A stretch of DNA of 64,000 bases from NCBI GenBank assembly GCA_026398415.1, contig JAPLSY010000086.1, positions 110,638 to 174,637 on the forward strand, read 5' to 3'. The first letter of the stretch is position 1. Every line of letters starts with the position of its first letter. Origin of the DNA: Kiritimatiellota bacterium (GTDB lineage Bacteria; Verrucomicrobiota; Kiritimatiellia; JAAZAB01). Below the pieces are notes generated by a model. That model was not told the DNA's origin, ran no database searches, and saw only the letters and a list, made by a program, of their open reading frames with translations. Below are positions 46,596-55,125 of the stretch, in pieces. The translations under genes were made by a program, and so were the position numbers.

Positions 46596-47981
46596 ATGAA
46601 GAAGAACGTATTGATTATCGGTGCCGGCGGTGTTGCGCACGTGGCGGCCCACAAGGCGGCCATGAACAACGATGTGCTCGGCGACATCTGCATCGCGTCC
46701 CGCACGCAGGCCAAGTGCGACGAGATCATCGCGAGCATCAAGCGCAAGAATCACATCAAGGACAAGTCGAAGAAGATCTATTCCCGGCAGATCGACGCGC
46801 TCGACATCCCGGCGACCGTAAAATTGATCAAGGAAACCGGTTCCGAGATCATTGTCAATCTCGGCCAGGCATTCATCAACATGTCGGTCCTTGAGGCCTG
46901 CCTCGAGACCGGCGCGGTCTATATGGATACCGCCATCCACGAGGAACCGGATAAGGTGTGCGAGAATCCGCCCTGGTACGCGAACTACGAGTGGAAGCGC
47001 AAGGACCGCTGCAAGGCCAGGGGCCTGACCGCCATCCTCGGCGTGGGGTTCGATCCGGGCGTGGTCAATGCCTACTGTGCGCTGGCGGTTAAGCGCTATT
47101 TCGACAAGATCGATACGATTGACATCATGGACGTCAACGCGGGCAGGCATGGCAAGTATTTTGCCACGAACTTCGACCCGGAAATCAATTTTCGCGAGTT
47201 CATCAAGGTTTGGACCTGGATTAATCGTCAGTGGAAGGAGTATCCGACGCATTCCGTCAAGCGCGTCTACAATTTTCCGGTTGCCGGCCGCTGTCCGATC
47301 TACCTGAACGGCCACGACGAACTGCATTCGCTCTCGAAGAACATTGACGCGAACAGCATTCGTTTCTGGATGGGTTTCGGCGACCACTACATCAACGTTT
47401 TCACGGTGCTCCGCACCCTCGGGTTCCTCTCGCATCTGCCGGTGACCCTGACCACGGGCCAGAAGGTCGTGCCACTCAAGGTGGTCAAGGCGCTTCTGCC
47501 TGACCCGAAGACCCTTGCTCCAAACTATACGGGCAAGACCTGCATCGGCAATTTTGTCAAGGGCTGGAAGAACGGCAAGAAGCGGGAGGTATTGATCTAT
47601 CAGGTCTCGGACCACAAAAAATGCTTTGAAGAGGTTGAGTCCCAAGGAATAAGTTATACCGCCGGCGTCCCGCCGGTCGCTGCCGCCATGCTCGTGGCCC
47701 AAGGTGTTTGGGATCCGCAGACGATGGTGAATGTCGAGGAACTCGATCCCGAGCCGTTCATCGCCATCCTCGATAAAATCGGCCTGCCCACGGACGTCAA
47801 GGAGATCAAACCCGGCAGCAAGGACTCGTTCGACGGCACCGTTGGTGACCTTCAGAAGGAACTTGAGAAATCAACTGCCACGGTCACGGTCTCCGCCGCC
47901 AACCCCATGATCGCGCTCGCGCCCAAACCTTCGTCCGCAAAAATTAAGCGAACCAAGAAAGCCGTGGTGAAAAAGAAATAG
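46596..47981 (+). CDS. Carboxynorspermidine dehydrogenase (saccharopine dehydrogenase family)
   Basis: NADPH-dependent enzyme that condenses a diamine with aspartate semialdehyde. Rossmann loop LIIGAGGVAHVAAHKAA, DTAIHEEPD, LGVGFDPGVVNAYCA, MDVNAGRHGKYFATNFDPEIN and GFGDHYINVF are typical. Core about 400 residues; the last 60 (KDSFDGTVGDLQKELEKSTATV...KAVVKKK) are an extra Lys-rich tail. Adjacent to nspC and near an ornithine-type decarboxylase, giving a carboxyspermidine route to spermidine. Confidence 0.88.
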   Translation: MKKNVLIIGAGGVAHVAAHKAAMNNDVLGDICIASRTQAKCDEIIASIKRKNHIKDKSKKIYSRQIDALDIPATVKLIKETGSEIIVNLGQAFINMSVLEACLETGAVYMDTAIHEEPDKVCENPPWYANYEWKRKDRCKARGLTAILGVGFDPGVVNAYCALAVKRYFDKIDTIDIMDVNAGRHGKYFATNFDPEINFREFIKVWTWINRQWKEYPTHSVKRVYNFPVAGRCPIYLNGHDELHSLSKNIDANSIRFWMGFGDHYINVFTVLRTLGFLSHLPVTLTTGQKVVPLKVVKALLPDPKTLAPNYTGKTCIGNFVKGWKNGKKREVLIYQVSDHKKCFEEVESQGISYTAGVPPVAAAMLVAQGVWDPQTMVNVEELDPEPFIAILDKIGLPTDVKEIKPGSKDSFDGTVGDLQKELEKSTATVTVSAANPMIALAPKPSSAKIKRTKKAVVKKK

Positions 47982-48038
47982 TTGAACTGAAATCGCCGCG
48001 CTTGGAATGAAATATACGGGTTAGGGGGAAGGGCTATC

Positions 48039-49298
48039 ATGTCCATTCAGCAAATATCAAAGAATGACAAGGCTGTTTTGCGGGAATTGGGAAGGAAATA
48101 CGCGGAAATAGCGGCAAATCCCGTAAATCAAACCCGCCAAAAATTATGGAAGCGATTGAATAACATTGAGCGCGTAAAGCCTCCGGTCTGCATTTACGAA
48201 ATTCCCTGGTGCGAAATGAATGTGAATGACGAGTTGACCGTCCGCACCCAGGATCCGCTTTGCGGGGCACTGGAACAGAATCTCAGGATGACAATCTACC
48301 GGTGGGATCACATGCCGGGAGATATGGTGGTTGAGCCCGTGATCTGTGCTCCCGTTGCGTTAACGGACAGCGGCTTCGGCATCGAAGAGGATGTTGATGT
48401 TACCAAAACAGACGAAAAAAACGATGTCGTCTCAAGGCATTTTAATATCCAGATAAAGGAGGAAGCCGACGCTGAAAAGATCAAGATGCCGGTTATAACC
48501 CATGATGTAAAAAAGAGCGCGGAAATCCTGGAATTTGTTGCCGATATATTCAAGGGAATAATCCGGGTAAAAAGGGGAGGGGTCAAGGAATTCAGTTTTA
48601 ACGCATGGGATGAACTTGTTCGGTGGACTGGCGTCCAGGAGGTGCTCATGGATATGGCCATTCGTCCCGAGTATGTCCACGTGCTGATGCGGCGTTTAAC
48701 CCGGGCCTACCTCGCGCGCCTTGATCAATATGATGCGCTGGGTCTCATTTTGCAGAACAACGACAACAGCTACAGCACTTCGGGCGGGCTGGGTTATACC
48801 GAAGCGCTTCCCAAATTAGATAGCGATAAAAAAACCGTGCATCCCATGGACTGCTGGGGACGGTCCATGTCCCAGATATTTTCGGAAGTCTCACCGGAAA
48901 TGCATGATGAATTTGCCCTGCAATATGAAATGGAATGGCTCAAGCGGTTTGGCGTGACTTATTACGGATGTTGCGAGCCGCTCCACAAGAAGGTCGGCAT
49001 TTTGAAAAAAGTTCCCAATCTCAGGAAAATCTCAATGAGCCCGTGGATAAATTTCAACGAGGCCGTGGCTAATATTGGCCGCAATTATGTTTTTTCATTC
49101 AAGCCGAATCCCGCGTTGCTTGCGGTTGACACCTGGAACCCGGAAAACGTGAGGAAATATCTTGCAGAAAAGCTCGAGATAACAAAGTCGTGCGTTGTAG
49201 AAATCATCCTCAAGGACATCAGCACGGTGCGGCATCAACCGGAGCGCCTCTGGGAGTGGGCGCGCATTGCGGCTGAAGTTTCTGCGCAATATGCGTAA
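48039..49298 (+). CDS. URO-D-like protein, distant
   Basis: 419 residues, soluble. Overall design matches URO-D-like methyltransferase relatives (PPVCIYEIPWCEM, LILQNNDNSYSTSGGLGYTEALP, FGVTYYGCCEPLHKKV, KISMSPWINFNEAV, YVFSFKPNPALLA). It is not HemE. Lies between polyamine genes but with its own spacing, 57 nt after the dehydrogenase. Differs clearly from the copy at 26388. Function unknown. Confidence 0.55.
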   Translation: MSIQQISKNDKAVLRELGRKYAEIAANPVNQTRQKLWKRLNNIERVKPPVCIYEIPWCEMNVNDELTVRTQDPLCGALEQNLRMTIYRWDHMPGDMVVEPVICAPVALTDSGFGIEEDVDVTKTDEKNDVVSRHFNIQIKEEADAEKIKMPVITHDVKKSAEILEFVADIFKGIIRVKRGGVKEFSFNAWDELVRWTGVQEVLMDMAIRPEYVHVLMRRLTRAYLARLDQYDALGLILQNNDNSYSTSGGLGYTEALPKLDSDKKTVHPMDCWGRSMSQIFSEVSPEMHDEFALQYEMEWLKRFGVTYYGCCEPLHKKVGILKKVPNLRKISMSPWINFNEAVANIGRNYVFSFKPNPALLAVDTWNPENVRKYLAEKLEITKSCVVEIILKDISTVRHQPERLWEWARIAAEVSAQYA

Positions 49299-49413
49299 TT
49301 ACAGAATTCTGTGCGCCACTTGCGGAATCATGAGCAATTGTGCTTTAGCCTCTGTTCAAATTGACGGAGCAAGTCGAAATTGTGTTTGCAATAATATACA
49401 ACAATGTATATTA

Positions 49414-49643
49414 ACGGATATAAGATTAGAGCAGCTTGTTGTCGCAATTGGGAATCTGCCGTATTTTGACTTGCCGACTGTGGTGCAACTGTCGGGTGAG
49501 CCAAGGCAATCGTGTGTGACAAGATCGCCACACTGGATATCGGTAAGATCAGGGCAGACGTTCAGCCGTTCCTAGAGTGCCCGGGGGATGCGGCATTGAT
49601 TACGAGAGAAAACCTCGAATCATTGCTAAAGCCTGAACGGTGA
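49414..49643 (+). pseudogene. Vestigial AbiE-like toxin-antitoxin remnant
   Basis: No intact gene in 49299-49655. One frame from 49414 reads IRLEQLVVAIGNLPYFDLPTV and QLSGEPRQS, like the first residues of an AbiEi-type antitoxin; its first codon is ACG where ATG would be expected. A second frame, 49512-49643, reads KIATLDIGKIRADVQPFLE, DAALITRENLESLLKPER and stop, like the C terminus of an AbiEii-type nucleotidyltransferase toxin. The two pieces meet near 49510 in different frames, as if one internal deletion removed the rest. Recognition is from memory of the families. Confidence 0.4.
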
Positions 49644-49655
49644 GCGATAAGACTT

Positions 49656-50798
49656 TCACCGGTTGATGTGGACAACCTTGGCGGGCGGGAACCCATTGAA
49701 GGGGGTTGAGGAGGCGTTGCTGTAGGCGCCGATGTTCTGGCTGTAGAGCAGATCGCCGCGTTCGAGGTCGGCGGGAAGTTCCTCGGCCATCGAGATCACG
49801 TCCAGCGCGTCGCAGGTTGGCCCGAAAACAGTGCAAATCCGGGTGGGACCCTTTTTGAAGGCTTTCAGGTGGTACTGGCAGTGATCGAAGATGATGCCTG
49901 AGAATGTCTGGTAAACACCGTCGTCAACGTAATAACATAGTTTGCCGTCGCGCACGGCCTTGCCGATGATCTTCGATATGGCGGTACCGGCCGTCGCTAC
50001 CATGAACCGTCCCGGCTCGGCCAGGATTTGGACATCCTTGGGAAAGAGCCGGTCAAGCTCGGCATTAATCTTCCGGGCCAGTTCGCGGAATGGTTTCACG
50101 CTGGCGTCGTAGGGCGCCGGAAACCCGCCCCCGATATCCAGCAGGTTCATCTTCGTGTAGCCGCGCTCGCGCGCTTCCTTGAACACGTTGGCTGCGAGGT
50201 TGATGGCCTGCACAAAATTCTCGAAGTTGGTGGTCTGGCTGCCGACGTGGAAACTTAGCCCTTCAACAACCAGGCCGGCCTGGTCGGCTTCGAGAATGAG
50301 ATTCACCGCTTCGCCCGATGCCGCGCCGAATTTGGACGAGAGTTCCACCATTGCGCCGGTATTGGCGACTTTAAGGCGCAAGCAGAGGCCCGAGTGCGGG
50401 GCGTACTGCTTGATTTTCTTGATTTCCTCGGAGTTATCGTAAGTCACCAGCGCCTTGTATTGGTCGAGCGCCTGTAACGTCTCGTTGGCCTTGATCGGGT
50501 TGGCGTAGATGATCTTGTCCCAGATCCAATCCTGCCGTTGTTTGGCCGGCAGGTCCTTGATGTACTTGTGCACGATCATGAACTCCGGCATCGAGGCCAC
50601 GTCGAAACTCGCGCCGGCTTCGTAAAGCGTCTTCACGATGGCCGGATCCGGGTTGGCCTTGACCGCAAAGTAGGCCTGGACGCGCGGCAGATATTTTTTG
50701 AATGTGGCATAATTCCGGCGCAGTTCGTCATGGTCCACGACGAACAGGGGCGTCCCGTGCTTCTGCGCCAGTTGCTGTAGTACCTTTAATGTGGGCAT
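49656..50798 (-). CDS. Ornithine/lysine-type PLP decarboxylase (alanine-racemase fold)
   Basis: Group IV decarboxylase making putrescine or cadaverine. PLP Lys in QAYFAVKANP (Lys47), LVTYDNSEEI, SFHVGSQ, LDIGGGFPAPYD, LAEPGRFMVA, VFGPTCDALDVI with the active-site Cys, and YSQNIGAYSNASSTPFNGF. 380 residues from ATG 50798 with GGAGGAG. It runs leftwards, opposite to the nspC-dehydrogenase pair it most likely feeds. Confidence 0.9.
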   Translation of the reverse strand: MPTLKVLQQLAQKHGTPLFVVDHDELRRNYATFKKYLPRVQAYFAVKANPDPAIVKTLYEAGASFDVASMPEFMIVHKYIKDLPAKQRQDWIWDKIIYANPIKANETLQALDQYKALVTYDNSEEIKKIKQYAPHSGLCLRLKVANTGAMVELSSKFGAASGEAVNLILEADQAGLVVEGLSFHVGSQTTNFENFVQAINLAANVFKEARERGYTKMNLLDIGGGFPAPYDASVKPFRELARKINAELDRLFPKDVQILAEPGRFMVATAGTAISKIIGKAVRDGKLCYYVDDGVYQTFSGIIFDHCQYHLKAFKKGPTRICTVFGPTCDALDVISMAEELPADLERGDLLYSQNIGAYSNASSTPFNGFPPAKVVHINR

Positions 50799-50934
50799 AA
50801 TCTCCTCCCGCGGCATCCTCGATTTAAATTTCGTCAATCATTATCCGTGCTACAAATATGGTGCCGAGTATTGCAAACTGCCGCAGTGTAGACAAGAGGC
50901 ATTTGCGCGCGTCCTGTCAGGTTTAACTGTTTGC

Positions 50935-50969
50935 CTGATGACTAATGACTGATCACTGATTACTAATCA
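50935..50969. repeat. Period-7 array overlapping the ygiQ stop codon
   Basis: CTGATGA, CTAATGA, CTGATCA, CTGATTA, CTAATCA in exact phase. The TCA at 50967-50969 is the stop of the YgiQ gene read on the minus strand. Confidence 0.85.
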
Positions 50970-52844
50970 CTCTCTTTTCTCCGGCGGCACTAAGCAATGC
51001 TTCCCTTGGCCGATCAAGTCTGTGCGCCCGGCGGCGCGGAGGGCTTCCCGGGCTTTGCGGTGAAATTCCGGCTTGTGGCACAGGAGCAGGGCGCGCTGGA
51101 GGACCTTTTCACGGTCGGTACGGGCCACGTAAATGGGTTGGGACGTTTCCGGGTCGAGGGCGGTGTAATACATGGCGGCAGCCATGGTCAGGGGGGCGGG
51201 ATAAAAATCCTGGACTTGGATTGGCTGGATGCGGGCTTGGCGCAGATATTGCGCCAAATCAACCATATCGCCGAGTGTGCACCCGGGATGGCCGCTGATG
51301 AAATATTCCACAATGTCGTGTGGTTTGCCGGCATCCCGGCACAATTCGCGGAACCGCTGGAGAAACCGCAGGTAACTGGTTGCCGCAGGCTTGCGCATTG
51401 CGCGCAATGCATGCTCGGTTATATGCTCGGGGGCGATTTTGAGTCGTCCGCCGATATGGTGCGCGATCAATTCCCTTAGCCATGGTTCGCTTTTGTCGGC
51501 CAGGGCCAGGTCGTAACGGATGCCGCTGGACACAAACACGTGTTTGACGCCCGGGACCCGCCGGGCGGCCTGAAGCAGTTGCGTAAAAGCGGCGGGGTCA
51601 GTTTGCAATTTTGGACAAAGCCCGGGATAGAGGCAACTCCGGCGGCGACAATCGGAACGGCCGTGCCGGCATCCGGTGCCGTACATATTGGCGGTTGGCC
51701 CGCCCAGGTCGCTGAGGGTGCCATGGAAATCGGGGGCGCGCGTCAGACGCTCGATTTCACTCAAAACATTTTCCTGACTGCGCGAGCTGATGGTCGTCCC
51801 CTGGTGCAGGCCGATGGCGCAGAACGCACAGCCGCCGTAACAGCCGCGGTGGATGGTTATGGAATCCTTGATCATATCATAAGCCGGAATCCGATCTTTT
51901 GCGTAACTTGGGTGTGGCCGGCGTGTAAAGGGCAGGGCATAGATTAAATCCATTTCTTCGGTTGCCAGCGGCAGCGCCGGCGGATGTGCCACGAGCCGGC
52001 GATTGCCATGTGGCTGAACCAGGGCGCAGCCGGATTGAGGGTCTGTTTCGGTCTCGATCATTCGGGCCATCTCCATGAACGCGCGGCGGCCATCGGGAGT
52101 AGGGGCGGCAACGTTCTCGTAGGAAGGAAGTTCTTGCACGGCAGCAAGATCGGGAATCGTGTTCAGACATTCCGCCGTTCCCCGGATGCCATGCCACGGT
52201 TTTCCTTCGCGTGCGCGCAGGGCCAGTTCGGCCAGAGCGCGCTCAGCCATGCCGTATACAATGAGGTCGGCCTTGGCATCGAAGAGTAAAGATCGCCGGA
52301 CCCGGTCGGTCCAATAATCATAATAGGCGAACCGGCGCAGGGAGGCTTCCACGCCGCCCAGCACGACGGGAACACCTTTAAAGGCCTGGTGCGCGCAAGC
52401 GGTGTAGACGATCGAGGCGTTGCGGGGCCGACGTCCCGCGCGGCCGCCGGGCGAGTAGGGGTCGTCCCGGCGCAGTTTGCGCATGACGGTCAGGTTGGCC
52501 AGTTCGCTGTCAAGGTTCCCGGCCGTGATGCCCCAGAACAGGCGTGGCTTGCCCAGTATGCGGAAGGTTTCAATTTTTAACGGATCCGGCTGGGCAATGA
52601 TCCCGACCAGGTAACCCAGGTATGCCAGCCAACGGCCGACGAGCGCCGTGCCGAACGACGGGTGATCCACGTAGGCGTCACCCGTGATGAGGACGATATC
52701 GCAAACATCCCAGCCGCGCTGGTCCATTTCCTTGCGGGTCATGGGCAAGGGCAATTCCGGGCGAATGGCCGAAGCCGGTTGCGCGCGCCAGTGGGGATCC
52801 GTAATTGGTATGCTAACCGGGGCCATGAAGGTACTTGGTAACAT
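50967..52844 (-). CDS. YgiQ-family radical SAM protein
   Basis: 625 residues. N-terminal YgiQ domain (CDIVLITGDAYVDHPSFGTALVGRWL, FWGITAGNLDSELANLT), then radical SAM HRGCYGGCAFCAIGLHQG with the CxxxCxxC cluster motif, and SGIRYDLAL, KIAPEHITEHALRAMRKP, YFISGHPGCTLGDM. Function of the family is not settled. Stop codon lies in a period-7 array. Confidence 0.9.
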   Translation of the reverse strand: MLPSTFMAPVSIPITDPHWRAQPASAIRPELPLPMTRKEMDQRGWDVCDIVLITGDAYVDHPSFGTALVGRWLAYLGYLVGIIAQPDPLKIETFRILGKPRLFWGITAGNLDSELANLTVMRKLRRDDPYSPGGRAGRRPRNASIVYTACAHQAFKGVPVVLGGVEASLRRFAYYDYWTDRVRRSLLFDAKADLIVYGMAERALAELALRAREGKPWHGIRGTAECLNTIPDLAAVQELPSYENVAAPTPDGRRAFMEMARMIETETDPQSGCALVQPHGNRRLVAHPPALPLATEEMDLIYALPFTRRPHPSYAKDRIPAYDMIKDSITIHRGCYGGCAFCAIGLHQGTTISSRSQENVLSEIERLTRAPDFHGTLSDLGGPTANMYGTGCRHGRSDCRRRSCLYPGLCPKLQTDPAAFTQLLQAARRVPGVKHVFVSSGIRYDLALADKSEPWLRELIAHHIGGRLKIAPEHITEHALRAMRKPAATSYLRFLQRFRELCRDAGKPHDIVEYFISGHPGCTLGDMVDLAQYLRQARIQPIQVQDFYPAPLTMAAAMYYTALDPETSQPIYVARTDREKVLQRALLLCHKPEFHRKAREALRAAGRTDLIGQGKHCLVPPEKRE

Positions 52845-52862
52845 GGAAAAGGGGCCGTTTCA

Positions 52863-53594
52863 ATGATTGATTCGTGGCGTGGTTTAGATATGATGATGGC
52901 CATACCCAAAAACATCCTCTACGTCTCAATGCTCAACAAGGCACAAAACGCCATGCCCCTCATTGATTTAAGTCTTTCCCTTCCGGCCCGGGCGCCTGAC
53001 GGCTCGGCCACCGTTACTCTTGAGGAACTCCGCATTCAGAACTATACCGGAATGATTTTTCATTTTCTGCACGACAGCATGGCTGGAACATATATTGATT
53101 TCCCGGGACACATCAAGGAGACGGCGGACGGGTTCGATGCCGCCAATTACCCGATGGAAAAATTATTCCGGGTGGAAGCCACGGTAATCCACCTGGACCG
53201 TGCCGGGGGCTCGGGCGCCGTGACCGCCGCGGAATTGGCGGCCGCCTGTCCGCGTCCCTTCCGGGGACAAGCGCTCGTGTTGAACGCGCTCGGCGCACGC
53301 CGGTTTGACGCGATTGATTGGCGCAGTGTCTGGCTAGGTCGGGATGCGCGGCGCTGGATTATCGAGCGCAACATTCATTTGCTGGTGTCCGATATTTATG
53401 AATCGCAAGCGCTGGAAGGCGTGTTCCTGGACCTTTTCGGGGCGGGTATTACCACGGTTTGTCTGCCGATCAATCTGGCGGCCCTGACAACTCCTTATGT
53501 GCGGCTGACCGCTTTGCCCGTGCGGTTTGAAACGGTGACCCAATTGCCCTGCCGGGTCGTGGCGGAGTTAATTGAACCACAGATCAAGGAGTAA
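52863..53594 (+). CDS. Cyclase-family protein with altered metal motif
   Basis: 243 residues of the kynurenine formamidase-like cyclase family (LIDLSLSLP, ITTVCLPINLAALTTPYVRLTALPVRFE at the end). The family motif HxGTHxDxPxH reads MAGTYIDFPGH, so two of the three His are Met and Tyr while Asp and the last His remain. Start 52863 has AAAAGGGG; an internal ATG at 52953 would give 213 residues. Overlaps closely with the next gene, 18 nt apart. Confidence 0.65.
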   Translation: MIDSWRGLDMMMAIPKNILYVSMLNKAQNAMPLIDLSLSLPARAPDGSATVTLEELRIQNYTGMIFHFLHDSMAGTYIDFPGHIKETADGFDAANYPMEKLFRVEATVIHLDRAGGSGAVTAAELAAACPRPFRGQALVLNALGARRFDAIDWRSVWLGRDARRWIIERNIHLLVSDIYESQALEGVFLDLFGAGITTVCLPINLAALTTPYVRLTALPVRFETVTQLPCRVVAELIEPQIKE

Positions 53595-53612
53595 TTTTTG
53601 GGAGCGTATTTC

Positions 53613-55091
53613 ATGATTCAGCAAGCTGAGATCGAAAAGGAATTAAAGACGGCGGGGCTCAAGAAGGGGGACACGGTTATCCTGCACAGTTCGTTGGCCA
53701 GTCTGGGCCAAGTGGCCGGCGGCGCGGAAACGGTGGTGAACGCCTTTCTCCGCGTGCTCAATCCGACCGGCACACTGGTGGTGCCGACGTTTGGGGCGCT
53801 GGGCGCGATTACCGATGTGGTCAAGGCGCACCCAAAAGCGGTGCAGAGTCTGCATCCGCTGGCTGGTGTGGCGGCGATTGGCGCCAAGGCCAAAGCGATC
53901 TGCCGGGATCATTGGCAAGCCGAACTGGCGCACGAAAAAGATACGCCCTATATGCGCCTTGCGGAACTGGGCGGCTATGTCTGCCTGCTGGGCGTGGACC
54001 AGGACCGCAACACCATGTTGCACTCCGTAGAAGAAGTTTTGCGTCTGCCTTACCTCAAAACCACGGCCGCAAAGACCTTCGATACGCCCGGGGGCAAAGT
54101 CACTAAAGCGTGGCCTTTCTTTCCTGGTCCGCATCGCGATTTCATCGGGCTTGACCGGATGTTCCGGGAGAGTTTACCCGCCTCTGGCGGCGCCTTAGGC
54201 GACCAGGGCGGTAAAATGAAAATCGTCCGGATCGGTCATGCCGTGGTACGGCTGATCAAAGGCAAGGATCTGATTGCATTGGCTCTGGAAGCGGGGCGGC
54301 AGGACCCGGCCTTTGTGCTGTGCGCTAATCCCAACTGCGCCGATTGCGTGGCGCAACGGGCCGATCTATGGCGCGCCCGGTTTGCCGGTGAATCTTTTTG
54401 TCTGGCGGCCTCCACGCACCTGGCTGGTCGCTATGTTCCGGAAATCATCGAGCAATGCGCCCGGGCCGGGATCCACGGCGTCGAACTTGATGTCCTGGAA
54501 GGGGAACCGGTGGAATTAATGGCTGCCGATAAATTAATGGCGACCGTGGCAGCCCTGCGGGAAGGCAAGCTGGAGGTCACGGCTCTACGCGCCCGGGCCG
54601 TGGGGGCGAAACCGAGCGTCTTGATCGAGCGGGCACGGGGGTGCGGCGTCACGCGCGTTGTCTTGCCGCTCGCGGAACGGGCCGAAGAGGCGCTGGCCGC
54701 GGCAAAGGACCAGGGGCTCGCACTTTCGTTCTATAATACGATGTTCGACAGCGAACAGACATCGGCCATGCTATTGCGTCTGAAAGACAAAGGCTGGAAT
54801 CCCGGTTTCACGTTCAGTGCGACAGGGTTTGCGCGGCTGGGGGAAAAGCCCTTTCTCGGCAGTTACAAGAAGAAACTGCGGCGGTTCGTGGACCAACTCG
54901 ATGTGGAAGATTGCCTGTTCGACGGTACACCCCAGCCGATAGCCCATGGAAACGCGGAAATCAAGGAATTGATCTCCATTTTGCAGTGCGCAAGTTTCGA
55001 AGGCCGGCTGGTGCTGGGCGCCGGGAACCGGGGCTTTGGCAGTCTGCACGAGATAGTGGGGCGGTTTGTGGGATTGTTGGACGCGATGTGA
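53613..55091 (+). CDS. AAC(3)-like acetyltransferase fused to a TIM-barrel domain
   Basis: Residues 1-250 resemble aminoglycoside 3-N-acetyltransferase (GDTVILHSSLASLGQVAGG, TGTLVVPTFGAL, LHPLAGVAAIGAKA, YMRLAELGGYVCLLGVD, LRLPYLKTT). Residues about 265-492 look like a sugar-isomerase/endonuclease IV-type TIM barrel (SFCLAASTHLAGRYVPEIIEQ, GIHGVELDVL, GVTRVVLPLAERAEEALA, GWNPGFTFSATGFARLG). The second part lacks obvious metal ligands. Start ATG 53613 with GGGAG. A resistance role is not implied: AAC(3)-fold proteins in such genomes often act on other amines. Confidence 0.6.
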   Translation: MIQQAEIEKELKTAGLKKGDTVILHSSLASLGQVAGGAETVVNAFLRVLNPTGTLVVPTFGALGAITDVVKAHPKAVQSLHPLAGVAAIGAKAKAICRDHWQAELAHEKDTPYMRLAELGGYVCLLGVDQDRNTMLHSVEEVLRLPYLKTTAAKTFDTPGGKVTKAWPFFPGPHRDFIGLDRMFRESLPASGGALGDQGGKMKIVRIGHAVVRLIKGKDLIALALEAGRQDPAFVLCANPNCADCVAQRADLWRARFAGESFCLAASTHLAGRYVPEIIEQCARAGIHGVELDVLEGEPVELMAADKLMATVAALREGKLEVTALRARAVGAKPSVLIERARGCGVTRVVLPLAERAEEALAAAKDQGLALSFYNTMFDSEQTSAMLLRLKDKGWNPGFTFSATGFARLGEKPFLGSYKKKLRRFVDQLDVEDCLFDGTPQPIAHGNAEIKELISILQCASFEGRLVLGAGNRGFGSLHEIVGRFVGLLDAM

Positions 55092-55125
55092 TTTGGAATC
55101 CGTCCCGTGCAATACGGGATAAACG

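Noticed and set aside
53613..55091. Aminoglycoside resistance gene
   Set aside because: Only the fold is AAC(3)-like; fusion to a barrel domain and chromosomal metabolic context argue against a dedicated resistance role.
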